Shown here: positions 17,662-26,103 of the stretch, in pieces
Numbering within the stretch: the stretch's first letter is position 1
Layout: each line of letters begins with the position of its first letter
Origin: Scytonema sp. RU_4_4
Lineage (GTDB): Bacteria > Cyanobacteriota > Cyanobacteriia > Cyanobacteriales > Nostocaceae
DNA length: 50,190 nt
Assembly (NCBI GenBank): GCA_012031965.1
Contig: JAAUSC010000022.1
Span: forward strand, 1-50,190
Direction: 5' to 3'
Program-made: the position numbers and the translations under genes
The notes under the pieces: generated by a model
What the model was told of the DNA's origin: nothing
Databases searched by the model: none
What the model saw: only the letters and a program-made list of their open reading frames with translations

Positions 17662-17758
17662 AATATCAAGTTCTTTTGATTACTTACAATAAAAAGACCT
17701 CACCCCCATCCCCTCTCCTTATTAAGGAGAGGGGTGCCCGAAGGGCGGGGTGAGGTTC
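17662..17758. repeat. C-rich intergenic repeat with hairpin
   Basis: An inverted copy of the repeat at 8128-8195 (17662-17715), followed by a perfect hairpin with 11-bp arms (CCCCTCTCCTT, 17710-17720, and 17724-17734) and a GGGTGCCCGAAGGGCGGGG stretch. It probably acts as a transcript end after the DUF1822 gene. Confidence 0.7.
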
Positions 17759-17805
17759 TTCGTTTTTTATAAGTGTTCATCCGAACATAATATAATGACT
17801 AATGA

Positions 17806-18990
17806 CTAAATAACAAAATTCTCTGTTATCCGGCAACTATCAAAAGTAACTTGAATGCTAAAACATTCTCCTACTTCTCCATCAAAGCGTTTCAATTGTA
17901 TGTAGTTATCTTGTTCTCTTGCTTGCACTTGTTGAATGATTTCCCCTGACTCTAAAAGCAAAGCTAACTTGATATTAACAGGTAAGTAAGATTCTCCACC
18001 CGTCGGATGAAGTTGCACGCGAATACTAACTTGTTGGCTAGACTCTGGTATGAAGGCAACTAATAGCACCACTTTTTGAGACTCTATTTCCATTCCCAAG
18101 TCAATCAGCTTGGCTCGTTTGATACTACCAACACTTAACGCAGAGCTACTCCTAAAATGAAAAGCTAGACTACTAGAATTGAAAAGCAAAAATGTCTCTA
18201 TTGCTTCCCAAGCATTATCATATATACCTTCCAGCCAACGACTGAGATTCACTCGCACTTGTGAAGATTGTGACTGCTGCCGTTGTTGGTACAAGCGCTG
18301 CCGCCACTGCTCATTCTCTAGTAACGCTCCCCAGGTTGTAAATGGCACCGCTAATCTAGGGAAAGTCACAGAGGAATTGCCTAACCGTTGCACAAGATTT
18401 TCTGCTTGCTCGGTGGATAATTGTGGTAATGGAGCTATAGCAGCTTTCATTTCCTCTCCTCCACAAAATTGGTAGCTTAAAGAGAAAGCATTGAGGTCTT
18501 TTGTCAAATGCCGTGCATCTATACAATAAGTCCTATCCACTGAGTCATAGTGAGCCAGAGATTTCAGTTCTTCATGGGTTGTGTAACCCCAAATTCGCAC
18601 CCACTCGCCATCTGGTTTAACTTGCACTGCTAAATAGTAGTCTGCTGCCCAACTGGGAATATCTACCCATTCCTGAGGGACTTCTAACTCGCTATCATCA
18701 ATTGCCTCACTGGGGATCAACACGACTCGCCTCCCCTCTAATAAAATTGCTGTGCCATTGACAAATTCCCAAAAAGCTGACGTACCAGGGGAACTGTACC
18801 AAACATTCGCGCTGGGAAAATCTTCAGTTGAGATCCAATTCAAGAAGGCATAAAGGCAAATTTGATTTATGTAAGCGCACCAACGACTACTAGGCGTGGC
18901 ATAAACCTGGCTTTGCTGCCAGGATTGCGCCTGAATTGTTGGTGATATTTCTAACAACCATTCTCTTGAATCTGCAAACGCGCAAGTCAT
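17806..18990 (-). CDS. DUF1822 family protein
   Basis: 394 codons. The sequence is Trp-rich and mostly beta, with the family features AQSWQQSQVYATPSSRWCAYINQ near the N-terminus, DYYLAVQVKPDGEWVRIWGY in the middle and VALLVAFIPES.. / RVQLHPTGGESYLPVNIKL at the C-terminus. There is no signal peptide or membrane segment, so it is probably cytoplasmic. It follows the sigma factor by 10 bp and is surely co-transcribed with it. DUF1822 genes sit beside such sigma factors in many cyanobacteria; a role as regulator or substrate of the sigma factor or of the CHAT proteins is conjecture. Confidence 0.8.
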   Translation of the reverse strand: MTCAFADSREWLLEISPTIQAQSWQQSQVYATPSSRWCAYINQICLYAFLNWISTEDFPSANVWYSSPGTSAFWEFVNGTAILLEGRRVVLIPSEAIDDSELEVPQEWVDIPSWAADYYLAVQVKPDGEWVRIWGYTTHEELKSLAHYDSVDRTYCIDARHLTKDLNAFSLSYQFCGGEEMKAAIAPLPQLSTEQAENLVQRLGNSSVTFPRLAVPFTTWGALLENEQWRQRLYQQRQQSQSSQVRVNLSRWLEGIYDNAWEAIETFLLFNSSSLAFHFRSSSALSVGSIKRAKLIDLGMEIESQKVVLLVAFIPESSQQVSIRVQLHPTGGESYLPVNIKLALLLESGEIIQQVQAREQDNYIQLKRFDGEVGECFSIQVTFDSCRITENFVI

Positions 18991-19000
18991 TTTTATTACC

Positions 19001-20203
19001 TTACATAATCATGTTATACTCACCATACTGGTTGCTCAACCATTCTTCCAAAGCAAGACTCATATCTTTAATTTGGTTGGAATTAACAGAAATATTCAAA
19101 TCCTGGCTCCACTTAACAAGTGCTGCAAGTATTGATTCTCTACCTTTAACCAGTTTGCGAGACACTGTGGACTGACTCATCTGCAACTGTTGCATAATCT
19201 GCTGCTGAGTGAGTCCCTGTTGGTAGTAAAGCTTAAGTACTTTTTGGGACTGTACATCAAGGGTATGTAAAGCTTTTAACAATACAGCAGACATCTGAGA
19301 TATTTGGTTTTGTCGATTTTGGACATCCTCTTCGGCTATCATATTAGCCATTGGTGAGTCAGAGGATGGGTCTGGCAAATCAAACGTTACTGTCGTGTCA
19401 TCATCTTGCTTGAAGGTATTTAGAGATTTCACAGGTGGAAACAGATAAGCACGCACGTAGAGAGCTGTTTGGGTTAACCACTGTTCAATTGTCTGTGCGT
19501 TGCATGCGAGAGTAGGTTGAGTGAGTTGGCTAAGGCGTTGGTGGTTGTAGAGGTTGGCAATCGCTTCCCAAAGTTGACGATTCGGTTCTGGTAACTGACT
19601 GGTAGCTCCTGGTTGCTTTTGGATGTATAGTTGTTTGAAACAAGTCCAAGCTAAGCGATATTGAGCAATTGCGCTTTGTGATAATCCAGCTTCACTAAGA
19701 GCTTCTAAGAGCAGCTTTTTGCTCACTTTGCGTAACAATGCCCAGTTGGTGCAAAGATCAGCTTCCTTGCGTTGGCGTAAAATATCTCTCAGTCGACTGG
19801 GCATTGCCATAATGGCGTAGGCTTTTAAACTAGAGCATTTTTCAGGGTTGAAGTCTTTAAGAATTGTTTCGACTTCAGCGATCGCCATTTGGAAGTAATC
19901 AGCTAAACCGTATTGGCTGAGAGTAAATTTATCAACTGTTTTTGAAGCAACCCAGTAACATGGTTCTTGTAAATAAGCTAACAAATGCATTCTGGCAAGG
20001 TTATTGAACCCAGAACGCCATTGCTTATACCAGTAAAGCGCCCAAAAGTTTTCTGATTTCAGTGCTGATGACGAACGCTCCAAGTGATTTTGGATACTTC
20101 TATACAGTTTGGGATCAGTCAACCATTTGCTGAATCTGCCAGCCTCCAACTGCGCGAATGTCGAAAACATATCCGTAATTTCTTGGCGAGGACGCATAAG
20201 CAA
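19001..20203 (-). CDS. Sigma-70 family alternative sigma factor
   Basis: 400 codons, longer than classical ECF factors (~200). The C-terminus is a region 4 helix-turn-helix: LDVQSQKVLKLYYQQGLTQQQIMQQLQMSQSTVSRKL. The N-terminal half (residues ~1-150) is an extended region with Trp-rich helices (FWALYWYKQWRS) and YFQMAIAEVETILKDF / YAIMAMPSRLRDILRQRKE, which takes the place of region 2. A central acidic linker (FDLPDPSSDSP) is visible. No anti-sigma gene is adjacent; DUF1822 takes that position. The ATGs at 20203 and 20197 are both possible starts. It likely directs transcription of this cluster or of other surface genes. Confidence 0.82.
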   Translation of the reverse strand: MLMRPRQEITDMFSTFAQLEAGRFSKWLTDPKLYRSIQNHLERSSSALKSENFWALYWYKQWRSGFNNLARMHLLAYLQEPCYWVASKTVDKFTLSQYGLADYFQMAIAEVETILKDFNPEKCSSLKAYAIMAMPSRLRDILRQRKEADLCTNWALLRKVSKKLLLEALSEAGLSQSAIAQYRLAWTCFKQLYIQKQPGATSQLPEPNRQLWEAIANLYNHQRLSQLTQPTLACNAQTIEQWLTQTALYVRAYLFPPVKSLNTFKQDDDTTVTFDLPDPSSDSPMANMIAEEDVQNRQNQISQMSAVLLKALHTLDVQSQKVLKLYYQQGLTQQQIMQQLQMSQSTVSRKLVKGRESILAALVKWSQDLNISVNSNQIKDMSLALEEWLSNQYGEYNMIM

Positions 20204-20598
20204 TTAAAAATATAAATTGATTTGGAACTTACGCAACTGTGACAGGCATAGATGCTTCCACGGCTTGTCCTTTGACATTGCTTACCTGAGCATGCAATCG
20301 AATGGTAAGCTGATGTACTTTTAGTTTGCATAATTAGGACGAATAGGATGCCCACCCCACAAGAGTTTTACTTTTAGCTAATATGCAAGTTAAATGTTCG
20401 ACAGCTTATACACCTGTTGTCCCTTGATGTTTGTAGAAGATACCCATACTCATATTCTCTAGAAACTGGGTAATAGAGTGTTACTTAAACATTTTTTAAC
20501 AGTCATTTTTTATTATGAGATGCTCCCTGCGTAAGTCTTAACTAAAACATCTTGCGGTTTAGTATTTGCATCGCCGTCCTATATAAACGCAAGTCGGT
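20204..20598. other. Upstream region of the sigma-factor gene
   Basis: No gene seen. AT-rich, with the sigma-factor promoter presumably close to 20210-20400. It runs directly into the 21-bp tandem repeat at 20599. Confidence 0.4.
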
Positions 20599-20764
20599 GC
20601 ATTGTTAATGCATCAGCTTGCATTGTTAATGCATCAGCTTGCATTGTTAATACATCAGCTTGCATTGTTAATGCATCAGCTTGCATTGTTAATGCATCAG
20701 CTTGCATTGTTAATACATCAGCTTACATTGTTTAATACATCAGCTTACATTGTTAATGCATCGA
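20599..20764. repeat. Minisatellite with a 21-bp unit, about 8 copies
   Basis: The unit is GCATTGTTAATGC followed by ATCAGCTT. Copies begin at 20599, 20620, 20641, 20662, 20683, 20704, 20725 and 20747. Copies 3, 6 and 7 have AATAC instead of AATGC, copy 7 has an extra T, and copy 8 is partial. Each consensus unit holds the mini-inverted repeat GCATT-GTT-AATGC and an ATGCAT palindrome. The array is also an open frame on the + strand (heptads of HQLALLM), but this looks incidental. Confidence 0.92.
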
Positions 20765-20861
20765 ACCTGCAAACATTCACTCACTCTTTCCCTAACCCTA
20801 ACTCGGAAATTTTCTGTTGTAATGGGCACATTAAATATAGAATTTACCACAGTATACATTG

Positions 20862-21245
20862 ATGCCCACTCAAGATACGACACGTCGTTTACGCCCTCAA
20901 ACCATTAGTCAAGATATTGACTCATTCTACGGTTTGCAAACTATCAGCACCTACAACACAACTCGTGCTGATGCCTCTGCAACTAATATACAGCAAGCAT
21001 ACCAGGCAATGTTAACGCAACAACAAGCTGAAACTGAGAAACTAACTTTATACCGTGCTGCTGCAGATGCTGCCCGATTAGCAGAATGGGAGTTTCACAA
21101 TGCTGTATTAGCTATGAAAGAAGTTGTGCGCGGACAATATGGAGCAGACAGCGATCAAGCCCAAGCGGTGGGACTGAAGAAAAAATCTGATCGCAAGCGT
21201 CCTATCCGCAAAAAGCCAGTGACAGTTGCAAGTTCATCCACTTAA
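20862..21245 (+). CDS. Small helical protein of unknown function
   Basis: 127 codons from ATG at 20862 (MPTQDTTRRLRP); the ATG at 20859 gives one more Met. Predicted soluble: a polar N-terminus, a long helix rich in Ala/Gln/Glu (QQAYQAMLTQQQAETEKL, AADAARLAEWEFHNAVL) that may form a coiled coil, and a very basic tail (GLKKKSDRKRPIRKKP), which suggests nucleic-acid or membrane-surface binding. No family recognised with certainty. It is convergent with pntB across a hairpin at 21259-21286. The minisatellite lies ~100 bp upstream, in its promoter region. Confidence 0.65.
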   Translation: MPTQDTTRRLRPQTISQDIDSFYGLQTISTYNTTRADASATNIQQAYQAMLTQQQAETEKLTLYRAAADAARLAEWEFHNAVLAMKEVVRGQYGADSDQAQAVGLKKKSDRKRPIRKKPVTVASSST

Positions 21246-21258
21246 TACCATCTCATTT

Positions 21259-21286
21259 GTAGGGGCACAGCATACTGTGCCCCTAC
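21259..21286. terminator. Hairpin between convergent genes
   Basis: Perfect 12-bp arms GTAGGGGCACAG (21259-21270) and complement 21275-21286, loop CATA. It sits between the + strand small gene and minus-strand pntB, so it can end transcripts from both sides; no long U-tract follows. Confidence 0.6.
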
Positions 21287-21321
21287 CAATGGTAGTGACT
21301 CTGTTTTTGCAAACAACTAAC

Positions 21322-22776
21322 TTAAGTTGACAATACCACTTCTTTTGGTTGCCGCAACTCTACACTTTCTTCACTGTGCTGTGCAAGTTTTCCAACAATC
21401 GCGTCAACGTTTTTCTTAGCATCGCCAAATAGCATCCGGGTGTTGTGCTTATAGAACAGTGGATTCTCAACTCCAGCGTAGCCACTTGCCATACTACGTT
21501 TCATTACCACGACAGTGTTAGACTTCCAAACTTCCATGACTGGCATACCTGCAATTGGGCTATTTGGATCTTCCAACGCGCTAGGGTTGACTGTGTCGTT
21601 AGCACCAATCACCAGCACAACATCAGTTTTGGAGAAGTCTTCGTTAATCTCATCCATTTCCAGAACAATGTCGTATGGCACTTTGGCTTCCGCCAGAAGG
21701 ACGTTCATATGTCCGGGCATTCGACCAGCAACTGGATGGATGCCAAAGCGAACCAGTACACCGCGATCGCGCAAAAGTTTCGTAATCTCCGATACGGTAT
21801 GCTGAGCCTGGGCGACTGCCATTCCGTACCCAGGGACGATGACAACGCTGTTGACGCTGCGCAAAAGTTCGACAATCTCGTCAATTGTCGTCGAGGTAAC
21901 CTCACCGGTAGGTTGATTGCCGTCTTTAGCGGCTGCTGTGTCTGTCTGGGTACCAAAACCACCGAGGATAACGCTGATGAACGAACGGTTCATTGCCTTG
22001 CACATAATGTAGCTGAGGATTGCACCGCTACTGCCCACCAGCGCACCTGTAATGATGAGCAAATCATTTGATAGCATAAAACCAGCGGCAGCTGCTGCCC
22101 ATCCAGAGTAGCTGTTGAGCATTGAAATCACGACTGGCATATCAGCACCACCGATCGCCATTACCAGATGAATGCCCAAGACTGAAGCGATCGCACTCAT
22201 AATCAACAACGGTTGCAGTCCACTTGGAACTTCAGTTCCTAGAAACTGGGCACCAAGCCATACACAAGCCCCAATCATAGCTAAATTCAGCAAGTGACGG
22301 GCTGGTATAAGTACAGGTTTGCTGCTGATAATGCCCCGCAGTTTTCCAAAAGCAATCACAGAACCTGTGAAAGTCACAGTACCGATGAACACACCCACAA
22401 AAATTTCGATTTGGTGGATTGTGGTCTCAACTGGGGTCAAAGATTGCTCTGGCTGCAAGTAATTGGAGATACCCACCAAAACTGCTGCAGCACCAACAAA
22501 GCTATGCAGAATAGCCACCAATTCTGGCATTGAGGTCATCGCCACACGAGAGGCTACGATTGCACCGATAACGGCTCCTGGTAAGACGACTGCTCCTAGT
22601 GTGCCGTATTCCGTCACGCCTGGACTCAGTGCAGTAGCAACGAAGGCGATGAGCATACCAATGATGCCGTAAACGTTACCTTTGCGAGCCGTTTCCTGAT
22701 CGGATAAACCTCCCAGGCTGAGAATGAATAAGGCACTAGCCACAATATACGCGACTGTCAGTAGGTTATTCGACAT
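21322..22776 (-). CDS. pntB: NAD(P) transhydrogenase subunit beta
   Basis: 484 codons, close to the family length. Membrane part dI-side helices 1-9 ([19 protein letters not shown] ... [18 protein letters not shown]) are followed, from about residue 290, by the NADP-binding domain [49 protein letters not shown] and [17 protein letters not shown]. It couples hydride transfer from NADH to NADP+ to proton flow, and lies in the cytoplasmic or thylakoid membrane. It is the last gene of the three-gene pnt operon, 9 bp after the alpha-2 gene. Confidence 0.95.
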   Translation of the reverse strand: MSNNLLTVAYIVASALFILSLGGLSDQETARKGNVYGIIGMLIAFVATALSPGVTEYGTLGAVVLPGAVIGAIVASRVAMTSMPELVAILHSFVGAAAVLVGISNYLQPEQSLTPVETTIHQIEIFVGVFIGTVTFTGSVIAFGKLRGIISSKPVLIPARHLLNLAMIGACVWLGAQFLGTEVPSGLQPLLIMSAIASVLGIHLVMAIGGADMPVVISMLNSYSGWAAAAAGFMLSNDLLIITGALVGSSGAILSYIMCKAMNRSFISVILGGFGTQTDTAAAKDGNQPTGEVTSTTIDEIVELLRSVNSVVIVPGYGMAVAQAQHTVSEITKLLRDRGVLVRFGIHPVAGRMPGHMNVLLAEAKVPYDIVLEMDEINEDFSKTDVVLVIGANDTVNPSALEDPNSPIAGMPVMEVWKSNTVVVMKRSMASGYAGVENPLFYKHNTRMLFGDAKKNVDAIVGKLAQHSEESVELRQPKEVVLST

Positions 22777-22785
22777 ATGTCTGCT

Positions 22786-23301
22786 TTATTTTTGAAACAT
22801 CTTGAGCATGCGTTGGGTGACAAGAAAGCCACCGGAAATGTTGATCGTCCCAACTAAGATGGCGATCGCCCCAAGGATGGTAGTGGGTGAACTCGGTACC
22901 TCAGAGATTTGGAGCATACCACCAATAATGATGATGCCGCTAATCGCATTGGTGACACTCATCAGTGGTGTGTGCAGAGCTGGTTTCACGTTCCAGATCA
23001 CCTGCCAACCAACAAAGCAGGCTAAGACAAACACAGTCAAGTGAGACAAAAACGAAGCAGGCGCACCGATACCAATACCAACGAGAGCTAAACCAGCCAG
23101 CACCAGCCATAGCAGGTCACCTTTCCCCTTCGATTCCGTAGAACTTGGAGCTGGGGAAGCTTTTTGAGGTTGGGGTGTTTTGGGGTTGGAAGGCAATGAG
23201 GCGACAACGGGGGATTTCCCGTTATCTCCTTGTCCCCCCTGCCCCTTCGCCCCTAATCCCCACTCCGTGGGGGCCCCGAGTTCCCCCAGAGGGGACCCCA
23301 C
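22786..23301 (-). CDS. NAD(P) transhydrogenase subunit alpha, membrane part (alpha-2)
   Basis: The C-terminal ~105 residues are the small membrane subunit: a helix near [18 protein letters not shown], then [20 protein letters not shown] with the conserved [19 protein letters not shown] and a last helix ending in [13 protein letters not shown]. The N-terminal ~65 residues ([12 protein letters not shown] ... [10 protein letters not shown]) are low-complexity Pro/Ser/Gly, unlike family members, and overlap the 3' end of pntA by 80 bp in another frame. No other ATG lies between 23301 and the membrane part, so the true start is either this ATG or a TTG at about 23200. The Gly-rich segment comes from the G/C-rich repeat at 23226-23320. 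Confidence 0.85.
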   Translation of the reverse strand: MGSPLGELGAPTEWGLGAKGQGGQGDNGKSPVVASLPSNPKTPQPQKASPAPSSTESKGKGDLLWLVLAGLALVGIGIGAPASFLSHLTVFVLACFVGWQVIWNVKPALHTPLMSVTNAISGIIIIGGMLQISEVPSSPTTILGAIAILVGTINISGGFLVTQRMLKMFQK

Positions 23302-24451
23302 CCATCCCCTTGTCCTCTTTCTTTGGAGGGGGCCAAGTTATTTCCCCAGCGTGGAGTACTAGGGCACCCCGGACAACTTCATCTTCGAGGTCAACCTTGT
23401 AGTCATTAGCCCCACCCATATCGTTGAGGAGATGGCAAAGATTGGTACCATAAAGTTGGCTTGCCTGTTGAGCCATGCGGCTGGGCAGGTCGGTCAGACC
23501 GACAATTGTTACCCCTTTATAAGAGTAGACTTCACCTGGGTGAGTACAGGCACAATTACCGCCTTGCTCTGCAGCCATATCGACGATGACTGACCCTTCT
23601 TTCATGCTCTCAACCATTTCCTGCGTGATCAGCACAGGTGCTTTTTTACCTGGAATGAGTGCTGTCGTGATGATGATGTCAACCTCTTTAGCCTGGGTGG
23701 CGAACAACTCCATCTCAGCCTTGATAAATTCGTCACTCATCACCTTGGCGTAGCCGCCCTCACCCGTGCCGTCCTCTGTGAAATGAAGTTCCAGAAATTC
23801 TGCGCCCAAGCTTTGTACTTGCTCCTTAACGACGAGGCGCGTATCAAAAGCACGGACAATTGCACCCAGTCCTCTAGCAGTACCAATGGCTGCTAGTCCA
23901 GCTACACCAGCACCAATCACCAGCACCTTCGCAGGCGGTACCTTTCCTGCTGCTGTAATCTGCCCGGTAAAAAAGCGACCAAAGTGGTTGGCAGCTTCAA
24001 TCACAGCGCGATACCCAGCGAGATTAGCCATTGAACTGAGGGCATCCATCTTTTGTGCCCGGGTGATGCGTGGTACTGCATCCATTGCCAACACTGTGGT
24101 TTTGCGTGCTGCCAATTTGTCAAGCAAATCCGGGTTTTGGGCTGGCCAGATGAAGCTAATTAAGGTACCACCTTCCGGGAGTAACTCGACTTCGTGTATC
24201 TCCGGCGGACGGACCTTAAGTATGATATCTGCTGACCTCCAGAGGGTCGGAGCATCTGGGACGAGCTGGCAGTTGGCTTGCCTATAGGCATCGTCTGAAA
24301 AGTTGGCAGCTTCGCCTGCTCCAGACTCAATCAGGACTTCAAAGCCAAGCTTTTGTAGCACCTTGGCTGTATCTGATGTAGCTGCTACCCGACATTCGCC
24401 TGGGTAGATTTCTTTGGGTATACCAATCTTCCTGCATGTTCTCATTTCCAT
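23222..24451 (-). CDS. pntA: NAD(P) transhydrogenase subunit alpha, NAD-binding part (alpha-1)
   Basis: 409 codons from ATG at 24451 ([15 protein letters not shown]); the open frame reaches 24532 but family members start with KIGIPKE. Two-lobed alanine-dehydrogenase-like fold: [22 protein letters not shown], the NAD-binding [20 protein letters not shown] with a GAGVAG fingerprint, [20 protein letters not shown] and [13 protein letters not shown]. The last ~33 residues ([17 protein letters not shown]...) differ from family C-termini, which end soon after EITWPPPK, because the frame runs into a G-rich repeat. First gene of the operon. Soluble, binding NAD(H) at the membrane complex. Confidence 0.92.
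   Translation of the reverse strand: MEMRTCRKIGIPKEIYPGECRVAATSDTAKVLQKLGFEVLIESGAGEAANFSDDAYRQANCQLVPDAPTLWRSADIILKVRPPEIHEVELLPEGGTLISFIWPAQNPDLLDKLAARKTTVLAMDAVPRITRAQKMDALSSMANLAGYRAVIEAANHFGRFFTGQITAAGKVPPAKVLVIGAGVAGLAAIGTARGLGAIVRAFDTRLVVKEQVQSLGAEFLELHFTEDGTGEGGYAKVMSDEFIKAEMELFATQAKEVDIIITTALIPGKKAPVLITQEMVESMKEGSVIVDMAAEQGGNCACTHPGEVYSYKGVTIVGLTDLPSRMAQQASQLYGTNLCHLLNDMGGANDYKVDLEDEVVRGALVLHAGEITWPPPKKEDKGMGGVPSGGTRGPHGVGIRGEGAGGTRR
23226..23320. repeat. GC-rich hairpin repeat between pntA and alpha-2
   Basis: C-rich on the + strand with stacked short palindromes: CCCCACTCCGTGGGG (23258-23272) and CCCCAGAGGGG-like arms near 23285-23297. Its composition and repeat type match the intergenic C-rich repeats near 8.1 and 17.7 kb, but here it overlaps the ends of two essential reading frames and extends both. 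Confidence 0.6.
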
Positions 24452-24480
24452 TTGGCAGAGTTCCCAGGCAAACAGAGATA

Positions 24481-24830
24481 GTGAAGTACCCCATCTTGCC
24501 TTCGGCTGAAGATGGGGTTTCCCCAAATTCAACTAGCACAAGGACGGTCTTATTCGTCTTTCGGGTTTCCCGCTTCATCCGCCGATGCCTTTCCATACCC
24601 GTGTATAGTTTGGTCTTACTCCGCGTCCACAGGCAGAACCTCGCCTCCCGCAAGGTTATAACTTTACGTACAACACAGTTTGGTGTCTGTCTTACCGCCT
24701 ATGGGCGTGCCAGTGACCGTGTTCTTTCCCCAAACTCTGCTCTTTGGAGTTCCAAGCGTCTTACCGCTACTTACGGTTATCTGTTCCGAGACAGTTGGGC
24801 GGGTCATCGACCAATATTAATATACAACAA
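24481..24830 (-). ncRNA. Structured non-coding segment, likely solo end of an IS200/IS605-type element
   Basis: 350 bp upstream of pntA with no credible protein frame. It holds a strong hairpin CCCCATCTT (24489-24497) with its complement at 24509-24517, followed by GGGGTTTCCCC (24514-24524), and many short paired segments. On the minus strand the order (long structured stretch, then GGGGAAACCCCATCTTC and the hairpin) looks like the right end and omega-RNA region of cyanobacterial tnpB elements, but no tnpB is present. If so, its boundary lies ~30 bases before the pntA ATG and its RNA would read straight into pntA. The resemblance is from memory; a HEARO-like RNA is an alternative. Confidence 0.4.
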
Positions 24831-24908
24831 TGTATTGCACTCAATTGAAAACCGCTATATAGATAATTTGCTTGTCTTCGTACAAATTCTCTGAATCTCA
24901 TCAATTTG

Positions 24909-25259
24909 TTAAACACGTTCATCAAATCTTGTCCGAAAACCACCGTATTTCAACCAATATTGCTTTAAGGTATGATGAGGCGTATGTAAACTTGCCTTTG
25001 CTCGATAAAGAATGACCTGACGATGATCTCCCATCCAGATTTTGCCAATGGGTTCAATGGATAATAACGCCCCTCCTAGCGCTGTAATACAGTCTGAAAA
25101 TCGTTCAACAGCACTGTAATCAACTGATTCAAAAACAAAAAAATTTCCGGAACAGATCAGATGTCGGCTCCGGATCCAGCATTGCATCTTTTTTTCAGCT
25201 TCCGGTGGCAACATCCCTACTTTTACCCTAGCTTCAGTCTGCTCACCTAATGCGTTCAT
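24909..25259 (-). CDS. cpeR: Phycoerythrin operon activator CpeR
   Basis: 116 codons; the family core starts at MLPPEAEKKMQCWIRS (ATG at 25214), so either that ATG or 25259 is used. The signature blocks HLICSGNFFVFESVDYSAVERF, IGKIWMGDHRQVILYRAK, SLHTPHHTLKQYWLKYGGF and RTRFDER are those of CpeR, the activator needed for cpeBA expression in Fremyella diplosiphon. No helix-turn-helix is evident. Last gene of cpeCDESTR, 12 bp after cpeT, so it is made together with the linkers and couples their expression to that of phycoerythrin. Confidence in the assignment is high because of both sequence and gene order. Confidence 0.93.
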   Translation of the reverse strand: MNALGEQTEARVKVGMLPPEAEKKMQCWIRSRHLICSGNFFVFESVDYSAVERFSDCITALGGALLSIEPIGKIWMGDHRQVILYRAKASLHTPHHTLKQYWLKYGGFRTRFDERV

Positions 25260-25271
25260 AAAACTGTTGCT

Positions 25272-25877
25272 TCAAAGACGATCAAGAGGAAGTTCATGTG
25301 CAAAACTTTCACGCTTCTCAAACTGCAACGGTCCAAAGGTAGATCCCCAGACCTGTTGATGGGTATTGACATCCATACCTTTATCAAGGCTAAGCCACGT
25401 TGTTGCTGTAACCTCCACATCACTGATCAGATAGGTCAAACAGCCCTTTCGCTCGATCAGGCATTTGTTTCCTGGCTCCACACTACCTCGAAACATTTCG
25501 CCTTCTCGTTTGAAAATCATAGAGCAGTGATATCGTCGTTCAATGCAATCAGGTGTAATAGTTCTGAGAATACTTAATTCCCGTGCTGCTCCTGCATAGA
25601 GCAATGGATCGTTAAGACCGTAATTTTCAATATAAATTTGTTCTCCCTGGTCAACTAATCGATGCACTCCTTGACGATAGGGACTCCACAAGTCGTAGTC
25701 GTAAACTTGTTCTGAGTAAAAACCAATTGCGTTGAAAAATTCAAAGGGTAAGGGACGAAAAAAGATATGGATATGGGCGAATTGCTGAGGGTTCTGGTAG
25801 GATTGCGTGTCATTGCTGAAATCACCTGCCATCCACTGAGCTAGCGTTATAAAATCATTGGCTTTTACTGAAGTCAT
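25272..25877 (-). CDS. cpeT: Phycoerythrobilin lyase CpeT
   Basis: 201 codons, standard length. CpcT/CpeT-family motifs: LAQWMAGDFSNDTQSYQNP, AHIHIFFRPLPFEFFNAIGF, YSEQVYDYDLWSPYRQGVHRL and VEPGNKCLIERKGCLTYL. The family attaches bilin to the second cysteine (Cys-165 type) of beta-phycoerythrin. Fifth gene of cpeCDESTR. A heptamer tandem repeat lies immediately upstream, so its ribosome binding site (before ATG at 25877) is weak, suggesting coupled or reduced translation. Confidence 0.93.
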   Translation of the reverse strand: MTSVKANDFITLAQWMAGDFSNDTQSYQNPQQFAHIHIFFRPLPFEFFNAIGFYSEQVYDYDLWSPYRQGVHRLVDQGEQIYIENYGLNDPLLYAGAARELSILRTITPDCIERRYHCSMIFKREGEMFRGSVEPGNKCLIERKGCLTYLISDVEVTATTWLSLDKGMDVNTHQQVWGSTFGPLQFEKRESFAHELPLDRL

Positions 25878-25882
25878 GATCT

Positions 25883-25957
25883 ATCAGTTATTAGTTATTA
25901 GTTATTAGTTATTAGTTATTAGTTATCAGTTATCAGTTATTAGTTATCAGTTATAGG
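25883..25957. repeat. Heptamer tandem repeat (STRR type)
   Basis: About ten consecutive 7-base units of TTAGTTA/TCAGTTA phase (TTATTAGTTATTAG...), with a short further run at 26083-26103. Such short tandem repeats are typical of heterocyst-forming cyanobacteria. It lies between cpeS and cpeT. Confidence 0.9.
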
Positions 25958-26103
25958 AATCCGGTTTGATTTCTGAAATTACTTGTGTGGGGAGGGAACG
26001 CTTAACAGGGAACTCTTAACAGGAAAGAAGGCTGTTTGAGGTGTACTGAGTTTTTTTCAAAAATCAAATAGGAGTCCTATATTAGTTATTAGTTATCAGT
26101 TGA

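Noticed and set aside
20602-20862. Open frame over the minisatellite, heptads HQLALLM
   Set aside because: A 21-bp unit has no stop in some frames by arithmetic; the translation is a pure repeat without a ribosome binding site and runs into the start of the real gene at 20862.
21445-22071. 208-codon plus-strand frame within pntB
   Set aside because: Antisense to a clear transhydrogenase gene; Cys/His-rich shadow translation.
24436-24894. 152-codon plus-strand frame upstream of pntA
   Set aside because: It covers the structured non-coding segment and has a composition unlike proteins; overlapping minus-strand frames are equally open.
25883-25957. Heptamer run considered as a CRISPR array
   Set aside because: Units are 7 bp without spacers; it is a simple tandem repeat.
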